Shown here piece after piece: positions 1 through 8,605 of a stretch of DNA of 64,000 nucleotides (position 1 is its first letter; every line of letters starts with the position of its first letter). Source of the stretch: Flavobacterium circumlabens (lineage in GTDB: Bacteria; Bacteroidota; Bacteroidia; Flavobacteriales; Flavobacteriaceae). The notes beneath the pieces were generated by a model. The model was not told the origin of the DNA. It made no database searches and saw only the letters and a program-made list of their open reading frames with translations. Where the stretch lies: assembly GCF_004345565.1 (NCBI RefSeq), contig NZ_SLWA01000005.1, positions 268,398 through 332,397 of the forward strand, given 5' to 3'. The position numbers and the translations under genes were made by a program.

Positions 1-572
1 GATTTTATGATTGCGTTTCGTCAGTTTATAAATGACCGATGTGATAATATATTGGTCTTTGATTTCATTTTTAAAAATGCTTTCCCTGTAGCCAAAATTA
101 CATTCGGCGTTGGTGAAGATTCTCATTTCCTGAGATTCAATGTGCATCGCTTCGCAGGAAACAAAAGTGTCTTTGATCTCGGTTCCGTACGCACCAATAT
201 TCTGAACCGGAGTCGTGCCAACGTTTCCGGGAATTAAGGACATGTTTTCTAAACCGCCAAAATCATTTTCAATGGTATAGAGAACGAAATCATGCCAGGT
301 TTCTCCTGCCTGACTTTCGACCCAGACAAAATCATCGTCTTCTTTAATGATTTTTTTACCTTTTAAATCGATATGAATGACCAAAGCGTCAATATCTTTC
401 GTTAAAAGCATGTTGCTGCCCCCGCCCAGAACAAATTTTTTCTGGTTTTTGCTTTCCTCTAAAATGGTTTTCAATTCGGCTGTTGAATGAACGGCTACAA
501 ATTGTTTCGCTTTGGCTTCAATACCAAAAGTGTTGTGTTTTTTTAAAGAAAAATTGGATTGGATTTCCATAG
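1..572 (-). CDS. murB: UDP-N-acetylenolpyruvoylglucosamine reductase (MurB), C-terminus outside window
   Basis: Cytoplasmic flavoenzyme that reduces UDP-GlcNAc-enolpyruvate to UDP-MurNAc in peptidoglycan precursor synthesis. The minus strand reads without a stop from an ATG at 572 to the window edge, giving about 190 residues of the N-terminal FAD-binding part. The start reads MEIQSNFSLKKHNTFGIEA, the usual MurB opening with the NTFG motif. The FAD-binding GGGSNML segment lies near residue 50 and the PGNVGTTPVQNIGAYG-type segment (positions about 190-240) follows. Only the 5' two thirds of the gene is present. It is followed upstream by an intergenic inverted repeat and then by a glycosyltransferase gene on the same strand. 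Confidence 0.95.
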
Positions 573-648
573 ATAAAAGGCTTTTTTGACGTCCCTAAAA
601 TTCGGGATTATTCTGAGTTCAAAAGTAAGAATTATAATTTTTGGTTTT

Positions 649-737
649 ACCGCAAAGACACAAAGTTTGTGCAAAGTTCGTTAAGCTTTGTGTTCATTGC
701 GTATCCCGATAGCTATCGGGATTGCGTTCTTTGCGGT
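649..737. repeat. Intergenic imperfect inverted repeat, CCGCAAAG family
   Basis: ACCGCAAAG at 649-657 is mirrored by CTTTGCGGT at 729-737, and the interior carries further CAAAG and CTTTG words. At the centre lies a perfect 20-bp palindrome, ATCCCGATAGCTATCGGGAT (703-722). The right arm touches the stop codon of the glycosyltransferase gene. A second member of this family lies at 28729-28807. Confidence 0.7.
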
Positions 738-1801
738 TAATTTTTATTTCGCAAGTCTAACAATTCATGATACTTATCCGCAATAATCTTCATATTAATA
801 TTGTAATTCGCATTCTCTTCCACAAACTTTCGATTCTGTAAAATTGCATTGTTCCGGGATTCGACATTATTAAAAGACCAGATTAATTCTTCTGCCAGCA
901 TTTCGATATTATCAATTTCAATCAATTGCCCGTTCTCGCGGTGCGTGATCCAGCTTTGATTTCCGGCAATATCAGAAACTACCGGATAACAATTGCAGGC
1001 CATCGCTTCAAATAAGGAAGCCGAAACGCCTTCGGTTATCGGCATGCTGATATAAATATTCGATTGCTGCAATAATCGGGGAAGTTCCGTATTCGGAATT
1101 CTTCCTGTAAAAATCACTTTGTTTTCGATCTGTAAATCTTTGGCTAAATCTTTCAAAAAAGACAAACGGGTTCCGTCGCCCACAATAGTCAGTGAAAAAT
1201 CAATCCCTTTTTGGTTTAAAATCGAAAAAGCTTTTAGAATCGAATCATGTCGGTATTCCGGCTGTAAAGAACGTGTTACGATAGCTTCAATTCGGGTGGC
1301 ATTGGAAATGGACGGGGTGAAAACTGAAAAGTCAATTCCTTTTGGCAGCACCAGCACTTTATTCATGTCAACACCTCTTTCCTTCATCGAAATGGTCATC
1401 ACGGGGCCCCAGGCATGAATCAGGTGTGCTTTTTTGAAAGCATATTTCTGAATGAATTTCTTAAAAGGCAATAAAATGGAACCTTCCGGCCATAAATCGG
1501 TTCTTCCCTGTTGCGCAATGGCAATGGTTTTGGCACCGGATAAAGCCGCAAGAAAGCCATAACTGGTGGTTCTTTCGGCAATTACCATATCGGGTTTTTC
1601 TTTTCGAATGATTTTTCGAATAGCAAAAGGAGCGAAGAAATATTCTGCGATACGCCTGAACCGGTTTAATTTTGAATTATTGGGTGTCTGAAGTTCCCAT
1701 GTTATAATGTCAAAATCGCCAAATTCTTTCAGGCCTTTCATCCAGGTGATAGCATCAGCGCGATAGGACTCGCCAAGAAAAAGTATTTTTCTTTTTTTCA
1801 T
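737..1801 (-). CDS. Glycosyltransferase family 4 (GT-B fold)
   Basis: A 354-residue cytosolic or membrane-peripheral glycosyltransferase of the group 1 / GT4 type, likely acting on a surface polysaccharide or glycan; the sugar and acceptor cannot be read from the sequence. The C-terminal half has the GT4 signatures: a TIVGDG strand near residue 207, a FTGRIPNTELPRLL segment near 230, and the nucleotide-sugar-binding EGVSASLFEAMAC (E-x7-E) near 260. The N-terminal half is a divergent acceptor-binding Rossmann domain. No signal peptide or membrane helix is evident. It lies alone between two intergenic inverted repeats, so it may be transcribed independently of the DUF2461 gene upstream. Confidence 0.85.
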   Translation of the reverse strand: MKKRKILFLGESYRADAITWMKGLKEFGDFDIITWELQTPNNSKLNRFRRIAEYFFAPFAIRKIIRKEKPDMVIAERTTSYGFLAALSGAKTIAIAQQGRTDLWPEGSILLPFKKFIQKYAFKKAHLIHAWGPVMTISMKERGVDMNKVLVLPKGIDFSVFTPSISNATRIEAIVTRSLQPEYRHDSILKAFSILNQKGIDFSLTIVGDGTRLSFLKDLAKDLQIENKVIFTGRIPNTELPRLLQQSNIYISMPITEGVSASLFEAMACNCYPVVSDIAGNQSWITHRENGQLIEIDNIEMLAEELIWSFNNVESRNNAILQNRKFVEENANYNINMKIIADKYHELLDLRNKN

Positions 1802-1820
1802 TCGGCAAACTTAATTTTTT

Positions 1821-1892
1821 TGCCACAGATTAAAAGATTTTACAGGATTTTTTAATCTGTGTGAATCTGTGAAATCTGTGAAATCTGTAGCA
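1821..1892. repeat. Intergenic imperfect inverted repeat, CCACAGATT family
   Basis: TGCCACAGATTAAA at the left is mirrored by several tandem AATCTGTG words at the right, ending ATCTGTAGCA. It fills most of the gap between the glycosyltransferase start and the DUF2461 stop. Related elements lie at 3939-4013 and 47957-48021. Confidence 0.65.
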
Positions 1893-1906
1893 AAACTTTA
1901 TATTTT

Positions 1907-2584
1907 CTAAAATTCATCAGTTTCTAAAGCACGATTAATGAATTCGTTTAAAGGTTTTAAAGCAATCAGCTTCTGACTCATCTTTGCCACAAAATCTTTT
2001 TGGGTCACTTCTTTAATGTCATACTTTTGAGTAGCGGTAAAACTTTTTAATTTTAAGAATTCAATGGCAGGATGTTCTTTTTCATAACCACGCGGTGGAT
2101 TTTTAAGCGAATTGTTTTCATCGAAATCCAGATTTCCAAACTCTTTTTTGAAGTTCTTGTCGGCTATAATACCTTCTAAGTCCTCATGGAAAAAAGCAAT
2201 TTCTTTACGGACTTTTTTTAGTTGTTCCGGATCCGGTGAATAAAAACCTCCTGCAATAAAACTGGCGCCTTTTTCAATATGGACATAATATCCCGAACGA
2301 TTCTGACCTTTTGCGCCAGAAGACATCCAGACTCCTAAATGTGCTTTGTAAGGCGATTTGTCTTTAGAAAACCGAATGTCACGATTGATTCGGAACGTGC
2401 AATTTTTAACTTCCAATAATTCCAGCGAAGGATCTAAAGGTTTCATCGCATGAAGAAAATCACCCACTAACTGATGGTAATCTTTTTTGAAAATCTCGTA
2501 TCGTTTTTTATTATCTTGAAACCAGTCTCTGTTGTTATTGGCTTTTAAGTCGTCTAAAAATTGCAATGATTCTTTCGTTAGCAT
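1907..2584 (-). CDS. DUF2461 family protein (TIGR02453)
   Basis: A 225-residue soluble protein of the DUF2461 family, whose biochemical role is not established. Recognition rests on the typical opening (LTKESLQFLDDLKANNNRDWF), where the N-x-x-x-WF motif is the family hallmark, and on FRINRDIRFSKDKSPYK near residues 63-80 and the GGFYSPDPEQL segment near 112. Length matches the family. There is no signal peptide. It is flanked by inverted-repeat gaps on both sides, between recF and a glycosyltransferase on the same strand. Confidence 0.85.
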   Translation of the reverse strand: MLTKESLQFLDDLKANNNRDWFQDNKKRYEIFKKDYHQLVGDFLHAMKPLDPSLELLEVKNCTFRINRDIRFSKDKSPYKAHLGVWMSSGAKGQNRSGYYVHIEKGASFIAGGFYSPDPEQLKKVRKEIAFFHEDLEGIIADKNFKKEFGNLDFDENNSLKNPPRGYEKEHPAIEFLKLKSFTATQKYDIKEVTQKDFVAKMSQKLIALKPLNEFINRALETDEF

Positions 2585-2654
2585 ATTGGATATTTATGAC
2601 AGTTATTTGTTTTGGCTAATTTAATACTTCTCCGTCAGAGTGGTTGTAAAGTTC

Positions 2655-2778
2655 GACACGAATTTCACGAATTAGCACGAATTTTAAAAGTTTTTTTAGT
2701 CGTCTGGCTTTTACAAAGTCTTCAAATCTGTGGCTAATGATTATTGCAGATTATTATAATGAGTAAAAATTCGTGGCA
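2655..2778. repeat. Intergenic imperfect inverted repeat, CCACGAATT family with nested CCACAGATT word
   Basis: Left arm GACACGAATTTCACGAATT (2655 on) is mirrored by AAATTCGTGGC ending at 2778. Between the arms sits AAATCTGTGGCTAAT, a word of the other (CCACAGATT) family, so this element looks composite. The cleanest member of this family is at 22601-22700. Confidence 0.6.
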
Positions 2779-2789
2779 AAAAAAGCTTC

Positions 2790-3869
2790 TTACAAATTAA
2801 AGATCTTATAACTCTGATGGGTCGATTTTACGATGGCTTCAGTTCGCTCCGGATGGGTATCGGAAATAAAGAGCTGCCCAAAAGTGTCACTGTTTACCAT
2901 TTCGATAATTTTAGCTACCCGGCTTTCGTCTAATTTATCAAAAATATCATCAAAAAGCAACAGGGGTTTTACACCGCTTTGTTTTTTCAGAAATTCAAAC
3001 TGAGCGAGTTTTAAGGCAATCAAAAAAGATTTTTGCTGGCCTTGCGAACCGAATTTCTTTATCGGATGCGAATCGATTTCAAAAGACAAATCGTCTTTGT
3101 GAATTCCGGAACTGGTATAATGTAACGCACGATCCTTATTAATCGTTTCCTGTAAAAGCGTCAACAGGTCTTTTTCGAATAAATGGCTTTCATAGACCAG
3201 TTGCACGGATTCTTCAGATCCGGTTATGGCTGCATGGTGTTTATTAAATATAGGTATAAACTGTTCCAGGAACTCTTTTCGCTTTTCAAAAATAGATTTT
3301 CCAAAAGCATCCAGTTGTTCATTATATATAGATAAGGTGTCGTTGTCAAAAACATGATTCAGGGCAAAATATTTCAAAAGGGCATTTCGCTGCACAATGA
3401 TTTTCTGATATTGAATAAGCTGATGCAAATAGGTATGGTCCAATTGTGAAATTACACTGTCCATGAATTTACGGCGTGTCTCGCTGCCTTCAACAATCAG
3501 ATCGCGGTCGGCGGGTGAAATAATCACTAATGGAATAAATCCGATATGATCTGAGAACTTATCATAGGCTTTACCGTTTCTTTTTAAGATTTTTTTCTGT
3601 CCTTTTTTTAAACTGCAGATAATTTGCTCTGTTCTGTCATTTTTTTCCAGTTCGGCATCAATCACAAAAAACTCTTCCCCGTGTTTGATGTTTTGAACGG
3701 CCAAAGGATTAAAATAACTTTTTCCATACGCTAAATGATAAATTGCATCCAGCACGTTAGTCTTTCCTATTCCGTTTTTCCCAACAAAACAATTGATTTT
3801 GTGGTCGAAATCAAAACTGGCTTCGGAGAAGTTTTTATAATTGAATAAAGAAATTTTGTTTAGGTGCAT
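2790..3869 (-). CDS. recF: DNA replication/repair protein RecF
   Basis: SMC-like ATPase that loads RecA at single-strand gaps with RecO and RecR. The protein is 359 residues, the normal length. The Walker A motif GKNGIGKT is at residues 30-37, the family [16 protein letters not shown] signature motif is near 275-290, and the Walker B / D-loop [12 protein letters not shown] is near 300-312. The N-terminus ([14 protein letters not shown]) fits the RecF start. In many Flavobacteriia recF lies next to the divergent TPR protein and ribH, as here. A CCACAGATT-family repeat separates it from the divergent gene. Confidence 0.96.
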   Translation of the reverse strand: MHLNKISLFNYKNFSEASFDFDHKINCFVGKNGIGKTNVLDAIYHLAYGKSYFNPLAVQNIKHGEEFFVIDAELEKNDRTEQIICSLKKGQKKILKRNGKAYDKFSDHIGFIPLVIISPADRDLIVEGSETRRKFMDSVISQLDHTYLHQLIQYQKIIVQRNALLKYFALNHVFDNDTLSIYNEQLDAFGKSIFEKRKEFLEQFIPIFNKHHAAITGSEESVQLVYESHLFEKDLLTLLQETINKDRALHYTSSGIHKDDLSFEIDSHPIKKFGSQGQQKSFLIALKLAQFEFLKKQSGVKPLLLFDDIFDKLDESRVAKIIEMVNSDTFGQLFISDTHPERTEAIVKSTHQSYKIFNL

Positions 3870-3938
3870 TTTTAAGGATTGTAAAGGATAAAATCTGCTG
3901 TTTTGAGCAGGACTTTTTCCGGAGATCCAGTTTTTACA

Positions 3939-4013
3939 CCACAGATTGAAGGATTTTCAAAGGATTTCTTTTAAAATAGTGCTCTAATCTGTGAGAATCT
4001 GTAATATCTGTGG
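3939..4013. repeat. Intergenic imperfect inverted repeat, CCACAGATT family
   Basis: CCACAGATTGAAGGATTTTC on the left is mirrored by CTAATCTGTGAGAATCTG and ATATCTGTGG on the right. It lies between the divergent recF and TPR genes. Confidence 0.65.
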
Positions 4014-4227
4014 CTGAAATGATACCCGCAGCTCAGGAAAAGTCATGTTTTGAACAACAAAAATTTGAGGGTGCAAATTATCGAAAATTATCGATATAAA
4101 AGGCTTTTGAAGCTTTTCAGGATGAATTATTTTGCTGCTGAAGTCAAAGGAGTTGCGATTGTTGAAATTATTTTTTTTAAAATAGTGATAAAATTGATTT
4201 TTTTTACCTCAGTTTCAATAAAAATTT

Positions 4228-4235
4228 TATTTTTG
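4228..4235 (+). promoter_or_regulatory. Candidate -7 promoter element for the TPR gene
   Basis: TATTTTTG matches the Bacteroidetes -7 consensus TAnnTTTG and ends 22 bases before the ATG at 4258. No TTG is found at the expected -33 distance, so this is a partial match. Confidence 0.4.
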
Positions 4236-4257
4236 CCGTTCACTAAATTAATTTTAA

Positions 4258-5037
4258 ATGGCTACTTACAATAAAAGAGGATATAAAGCACCAAAAGAAA
4301 AGGAAGTTAAAGAAGTAAATGAAGAACAACAGGTAATCATTGACGAAAAAGACAGCACAACAGCTGGTGTTTTTTCAAAATTAGATGAGACTGCTTCTAA
4401 AACGGAGGATTGGGTTGCTAAAAATCAAAAAATCATTATTGGTTTAGTTGCTGGTATTGCAATTGCGACTATTGGATATTTGGCTTACCAAAAATTTATC
4501 GAAGCTCCGAAACAGGATGAAGCTGCCAACGAAATGTTTGTTGCACAACAAAACTTCCAAAAGGCGACTGATGGTGTAGCTAGCGATTCATTATACAAAT
4601 TAGCTTTGAATGGTTCTGAAGGTAAATTCGGATTCATAAAAATTGCTGACGAATATTCAGGAACTGACGCTGGAAACTTAGCAAATTACTACGCTGGTAT
4701 GGCGTATTTGAATACAGGTAAATTCGATGAGGCAATTAAATATTTAGGTGAGTTTAAATCTGAAGATTTGATTTTAAGTGCTTTGGCAAAAGGTGCAATC
4801 GGAGATGCTTACTCTCAGAAAAATCAGCAAAAAGAAGCTTTAGACTATTATGTAAAAGCGGCTGAATCTAACAAAAATGATTTTACAACACCTCGTTTCC
4901 TGCTTAAAGCTGGTAAAACTGCTTTAGCTTTAGGTCAGAAAGAAGATGCTTTAAAATACTTTACCGATATTAAAGAAAACTTCGATGCAACACCGGAAGC
5001 TGCTTCTGTTGATGTATTGATTGGATTAGCACAATAA
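4258..5037 (+). CDS. Membrane-anchored tetratricopeptide repeat protein (YfgM-like)
   Basis: A 259-residue protein with a charged cytoplasmic N-terminus, one transmembrane helix at about residues 58-78 and a C-terminal TPR region of about 180 residues. The TPRs are recognisable from ANYYAGMAYLNTGKFDEAI (about 142-160) and KEALDYYVKAAES (about 191-203). The layout resembles the YfgM/TPR_21 family of periplasmic-side chaperone-interacting proteins, but the exact partner is unknown. It is followed by ribH after an 80-base gap with an inverted repeat. An upstream reading frame from 4050 overlaps this start and has no family features, so it was not called. Confidence 0.85.
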   Translation: MATYNKRGYKAPKEKEVKEVNEEQQVIIDEKDSTTAGVFSKLDETASKTEDWVAKNQKIIIGLVAGIAIATIGYLAYQKFIEAPKQDEAANEMFVAQQNFQKATDGVASDSLYKLALNGSEGKFGFIKIADEYSGTDAGNLANYYAGMAYLNTGKFDEAIKYLGEFKSEDLILSALAKGAIGDAYSQKNQQKEALDYYVKAAESNKNDFTTPRFLLKAGKTALALGQKEDALKYFTDIKENFDATPEAASVDVLIGLAQ

Positions 5038-5039
5038 AA

Positions 5040-5114
5040 ATATTAGATTTTAAATTTAAGATTGTAGATTTGTATTTAAGAATCTAAAGTCTAATATCAA
5101 AAATCTTAAATATA
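5040..5114. repeat. Intergenic imperfect inverted repeat, TTAGATTT family
   Basis: ATATTAGATTTTAAATTTAA is mirrored by AATCTAAAGTCTAATAT and AATCTTAAATATAAA. It is made of repeated AGATTT/AAATCT words and fills the whole gap between the TPR gene and ribH. Confidence 0.6.
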
Positions 5115-5118
5115 AAAG

Positions 5119-5691
5119 ATGGCTACCGAAAATAAAAATTTATCAGAATACGATAAAAACACGATCCCAAATGCGAAAGACTTTCGATTTGGGATTGTTG
5201 TTTCTGAGTGGAATGAAACGATAACTGAAGGGCTTTACAATGGTGCATTTGAAGCATTGATTGATAATGAAGTTCCTGCCCAGCAAATTATCCGTTGGAA
5301 TGTACCGGGAAGCTTTGAGCTTATTTACGGTGCAAAAAAAATGCTGCAGACCCAAAATGTTGATGCCGTTATTGTCATTGGATGTGTCATTCAGGGACAG
5401 ACGAAACATTTTGACTTTGTATGCGAAGGTGTTACGCAGGGAATTAAAGATTTGAATGTTCAAACGGATATTCCGGTTATTTTTTGTGTTTTAACAGACA
5501 ATAACATGCAGCAATCTATCGACAGAAGTGGTGGAATTCATGGCAATAAAGGAACTGAAGCGGCAATTGCAGCTATAAAAATGGCTTATATCCGTCAACA
5601 GGCTTCTATGTCACACCCTTTTCATCAGCCATTATTGGCTTCAGGCGCTATTCAAATTGAAGAAACACCCATAAAAATCGAGAAAGAATAA
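5119..5691 (+). CDS. ribH: 6,7-dimethyl-8-ribityllumazine synthase
   Basis: Penultimate enzyme of riboflavin synthesis: condenses 5-amino-6-ribitylamino-uracil with 3,4-dihydroxybutanone phosphate. The 190-residue protein has the lumazine synthase motifs VSEWNETIT (substrate aromatic W near 30), PGSFELIYGAKKM (about 63-75), GCVIQGQTKHFDFVCEGV (about 88-105, with the catalytic His) and CVLTDNNMQQSIDRSG (about 118-133). The C-terminus runs about 30 residues beyond the core. It stands apart from other rib genes. A weak hairpin with a T tract follows. Confidence 0.96.
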   Translation: MATENKNLSEYDKNTIPNAKDFRFGIVVSEWNETITEGLYNGAFEALIDNEVPAQQIIRWNVPGSFELIYGAKKMLQTQNVDAVIVIGCVIQGQTKHFDFVCEGVTQGIKDLNVQTDIPVIFCVLTDNNMQQSIDRSGGIHGNKGTEAAIAAIKMAYIRQQASMSHPFHQPLLASGAIQIEETPIKIEKE

Positions 5692-5714
5692 AACACAATC
5701 GTTTTAAAAATACT

Positions 5715-5759
5715 AAAACCTGTACTGTGTAAAAATAGTATGGGTTTTTTGTTTTTTTT
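5715..5759 (+). terminator. Weak rho-independent terminator after ribH
   Basis: AAAACCTGTAC and GTATGGGTTTT pair with two mismatches around a 12-base loop and are followed by a long T tract. Confidence 0.5.
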
Positions 5760-5796
5760 ATGACTGCAGATGTTCTGAATCACAATCAAAATTAAT

Positions 5797-5804
5797 TAAA
5801 TTTG
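5797..5804 (+). promoter_or_regulatory. Candidate -7 promoter element for mutL
   Basis: TAAATTTG fits TAnnTTTG about 100 bases before the mutL ATG. No exact TTG is at the -33 distance (TTC is present), so confidence is moderate. Confidence 0.4.
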
Positions 5805-5903
5805 TACACCTTGGTTTTTAAAACCGGAAAAAATTAACAATATCAATCTGAGATTTTCCAGTTGGCTGAAATCGAGGACAAAACCTTAAACCCAAATTTC
5901 TTA

Positions 5904-7814
5904 ATGTCAAGTATTATTCAATTACTTCCTGATCACGTTGCTAATCAGATTGCCGCCGGAGAGGTAGTTCAAAGACCTGCTTCGGTTGTAAAAGAGTTGT
6001 TAGAAAACGCTGTTGATGCCAAAGCAACCGACATTAAATTGATTATTAAAGATGCCGGAAAATCGTTGGTTCAGGTGATTGATAATGGAGCAGGAATGAG
6101 TGTGACCGATGCACGTTTGTGCTTTGCACGTCATGCGACCTCAAAAATACGTCAGGCAGAAGATTTATTCTCCCTTCATACCAAAGGGTTTCGCGGTGAA
6201 GCATTAGCTTCTATCGCTGCGATTGCCCACATGGAAATGAAAACCAAACAGGATCAGGAAGAACTGGGAACACACATTGTGATTGAAGGCAGTAAATTTA
6301 TCTCTCAGGAAGTAGCGGTTTTGCCAAAAGGAACTTCATTTGCAGTTAAAAATCTGTTTTTTAATATTCCGGCACGCCGTAACTTCTTAAAGTCTGACAC
6401 TGTTGAATTTCGCCACGTGATGGATGAGTTTCAGCGTGTAGCCCTGGCGCATCCCAATATTCATTTTACTTTTTATCATAACGGAAGCGAAATGTTCAAT
6501 TTGCCCGCTGCGGGATACCGACAGCGAATTGTAGGTATTATGTCGGGTAAAACCAATGAGAAACTGGTTCCGGTAAGCGAAGAGACCGAAATCATAAACA
6601 TTCAGGGATTTGTATGCAAACCTGAATTTGCTAAGAAAAACAGGGGAGAACAGTTCTTTTTTGTAAACGATCGTTTTATTAAAAGCGGTTATTTGCACCA
6701 CGCTGTAATGGCGGCTTATGACGGACTTTTGAAAGATGGTTCGCAACCGAGTTATTTTCTTTATCTGCAAGTACCGCCCAATACAATCGATATCAATATT
6801 CATCCGACTAAAACGGAAATCAAGTTTGATGATGAGCAGGCTTTGTATGCCATTTTGAGAGCTTCGATTAAACATAGTTTAGGTCAGTTTAATGTAGCAC
6901 CTGTATTAGATTTTGATCGTGACTCGAATTTGGATACGCCTTATCATTATAAAGATTTAGAGGGTGAGACACCAACTATTCAGGTAGATGGAACTTTTAA
7001 TCCGTTTACAGACGACAAAACCAACCAGCATTATTCTAAATCCGGATCAGGATCGAGTTACGCAAGTAGTTCCGGCTCTGGTTCAGGATCAGGTTCTTAT
7101 TCCGGCTATTCCAAAAGAGTGGAACCAACTGCCAGTTGGGAAAGTTTGTACGTGGGTTTAGAAACGGAAAGTATTGAAAGTTCTCCTTTTACATTCGAAA
7201 ATGAAGAAGTTACTTCGTCTTTATTTAACGATGAGGATGTGGAACAGGCCAGTCAGAAAACCTATCAGATTCATAAAAAATATATTGTTTCCCCAATAAA
7301 ATCCGGAATGGTGATTGTGGATCAGCAACGGGCGCATCAGCGTATTTTATACGAACAATTTTTGTTGAATATGACTGTTAATCAGGCTTCAAGTCAGCAA
7401 TTGCTCTTTCCGTTGAACCTCTTTTATTCTTCGGGAGAAATGGAATTGATTGAAGAACTGAAACCTTCTTTGGAAACAACAGGTTTTGTTTTTGAAGGTG
7501 CTCAAGCCGATCATATCGTAATTTCGGGAATTCCGGTCAATATCACAGAAAGTGAAGTGTCACTGGTGATTGAACAGTTGCTAACGGACTTACAGGACGG
7601 AATTCCGGCGAGCAGTTACAGCCAAAATGATACAATAGCCAAATCGATGGCCAAAAGTTTAGCGGTTAAAACCGGATCTTATTTAACCGAAAAAGAGCAG
7701 GATAATTTAGTAAACGGATTATTTGCCTGTAAAGATCCTAATATTTCACCTTTTCAGAAACCAACCTTCATCACGATGCGTGTTGAAGATATAGATAAAA
7801 AGTTTGCCTTATGA
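5904..7814 (+). CDS. mutL: DNA mismatch repair protein MutL
   Basis: GHKL ATPase that couples MutS mismatch recognition to strand removal. I chose the ATG at 5904 (MSSIIQLLPDHVANQIAAGE, the classic MutL start) over a TTG at 5862; the product is 636 residues. ATPase motifs: KELLENAVDA (30-39, E31 and N35), DNGAGM (60-65), TKGFRGEAL (92-100). A Ser/Gly-rich linker occupies about 378-400. In the C-terminal domain, the metal-binding endonuclease motif DQHA-x2-E-x4-E reads DQQRAHQRILYE (from about residue 472), with Q in place of the first Glu, and the final CPHGRP-type motif is SPFQKP. The protein therefore looks like a MutL without the latent nickase site. The stop overlaps the next start (ATGA). 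Confidence 0.95.
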   Translation: MSSIIQLLPDHVANQIAAGEVVQRPASVVKELLENAVDAKATDIKLIIKDAGKSLVQVIDNGAGMSVTDARLCFARHATSKIRQAEDLFSLHTKGFRGEALASIAAIAHMEMKTKQDQEELGTHIVIEGSKFISQEVAVLPKGTSFAVKNLFFNIPARRNFLKSDTVEFRHVMDEFQRVALAHPNIHFTFYHNGSEMFNLPAAGYRQRIVGIMSGKTNEKLVPVSEETEIINIQGFVCKPEFAKKNRGEQFFFVNDRFIKSGYLHHAVMAAYDGLLKDGSQPSYFLYLQVPPNTIDINIHPTKTEIKFDDEQALYAILRASIKHSLGQFNVAPVLDFDRDSNLDTPYHYKDLEGETPTIQVDGTFNPFTDDKTNQHYSKSGSGSSYASSSGSGSGSGSYSGYSKRVEPTASWESLYVGLETESIESSPFTFENEEVTSSLFNDEDVEQASQKTYQIHKKYIVSPIKSGMVIVDQQRAHQRILYEQFLLNMTVNQASSQQLLFPLNLFYSSGEMELIEELKPSLETTGFVFEGAQADHIVISGIPVNITESEVSLVIEQLLTDLQDGIPASSYSQNDTIAKSMAKSLAVKTGSYLTEKEQDNLVNGLFACKDPNISPFQKPTFITMRVEDIDKKFAL

Positions 7815-8560
7815 TGAACATGACTCCTGTAGTAAAACAATTGTTGATAATCAATATTATCTTTTTCATTGGTTCGCAATTGGTACCTGTTTCTTACGAA
7901 TATTTCGCGATGTTTTTTCCGGAAAACCCAAGTTTTAAAGCCTGGCAGCCAATCACGCATATGTTTATGCATGGTGGAATCCTGCATATTGCATTTAATA
8001 TGTTCGCGATGGTTTCCTTTGGATCGGCATTAGAGCATTTTTGGGGTCCTAAAAAATTTCTGTTCTTTTATATCTCCTGCGGACTTGGAGCGGCATTATT
8101 ACATACTGGTGTGAATTATTATTTTTTTCAGGACAGTATAAATACCTTAATAGCGAACGGTTATAATAAAACAGCTATTTTGCAACTTTTAAACGAAGGT
8201 AAAATTGATACGAGATGGCAGGAATTGCTAACGGTTTCACAATTTGAAAGTTTTACGGGAGCTTATATGGGCACTGTTGTTGGTGCGTCCGGGGCAATTT
8301 ATGGTCTGTTGACCGCTTTTGCTTTTATGTTTCCTAATGCAGAGCTGGCTTTAATGTTTATTCCGGTTCCCATCAAAGCAAAATATTTTGTTCCGGGAAT
8401 TTTAGCAATTGATTTGTTTTTAGGTTTTAGAGGTAATTCTTTATTTGGAAGCGGTGGTACAGGTGTTGCCCATTTTGCTCACTTAGGTGGAGCGATTACG
8501 GGTTTTTTAATGATGCTTTACTGGAAAAAAAATCAATTTAATAAAAACCGTTGGAATTAA
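7811..8560 (+). CDS. Rhomboid family intramembrane serine protease
   Basis: A 249-residue inner-membrane protease that cleaves transmembrane substrates inside the bilayer. The family features are all present: HMFMHGGILHIAFNMFAM (about 54-71), the catalytic serine in GASGAIYGLL (about residue 160), and the catalytic His in GVAHFAHLGGAITGF near 217-231. About six hydrophobic segments are seen. It overlaps the mutL stop by four bases, so the two are probably translationally coupled, and a second rhomboid gene follows after 45 bases. Confidence 0.93.
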   Translation: MMNMTPVVKQLLIINIIFFIGSQLVPVSYEYFAMFFPENPSFKAWQPITHMFMHGGILHIAFNMFAMVSFGSALEHFWGPKKFLFFYISCGLGAALLHTGVNYYFFQDSINTLIANGYNKTAILQLLNEGKIDTRWQELLTVSQFESFTGAYMGTVVGASGAIYGLLTAFAFMFPNAELALMFIPVPIKAKYFVPGILAIDLFLGFRGNSLFGSGGTGVAHFAHLGGAITGFLMMLYWKKNQFNKNRWN

Positions 8561-8605
8561 TTTTTAACTTTAGATAATTAATTGTAAAAACCAAAAGAGA
8601 ACTTT

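Noticed and set aside
4050..4274. Reading frame of 74 codons overlapping the TPR gene start
   Set aside because: No family features, extremely AT-rich and overlaps a well-supported start.
5862..5903. TTG start for mutL giving 14 extra residues
   Set aside because: MutL proteins start at the MSSIIQLLPD-like motif; the ATG at 5904 fits.
7039..7104. Ser/Gly codon repeats in mutL as a phase-variable tract
   Set aside because: The repeat units are imperfect and in frame; it reads as a flexible linker.
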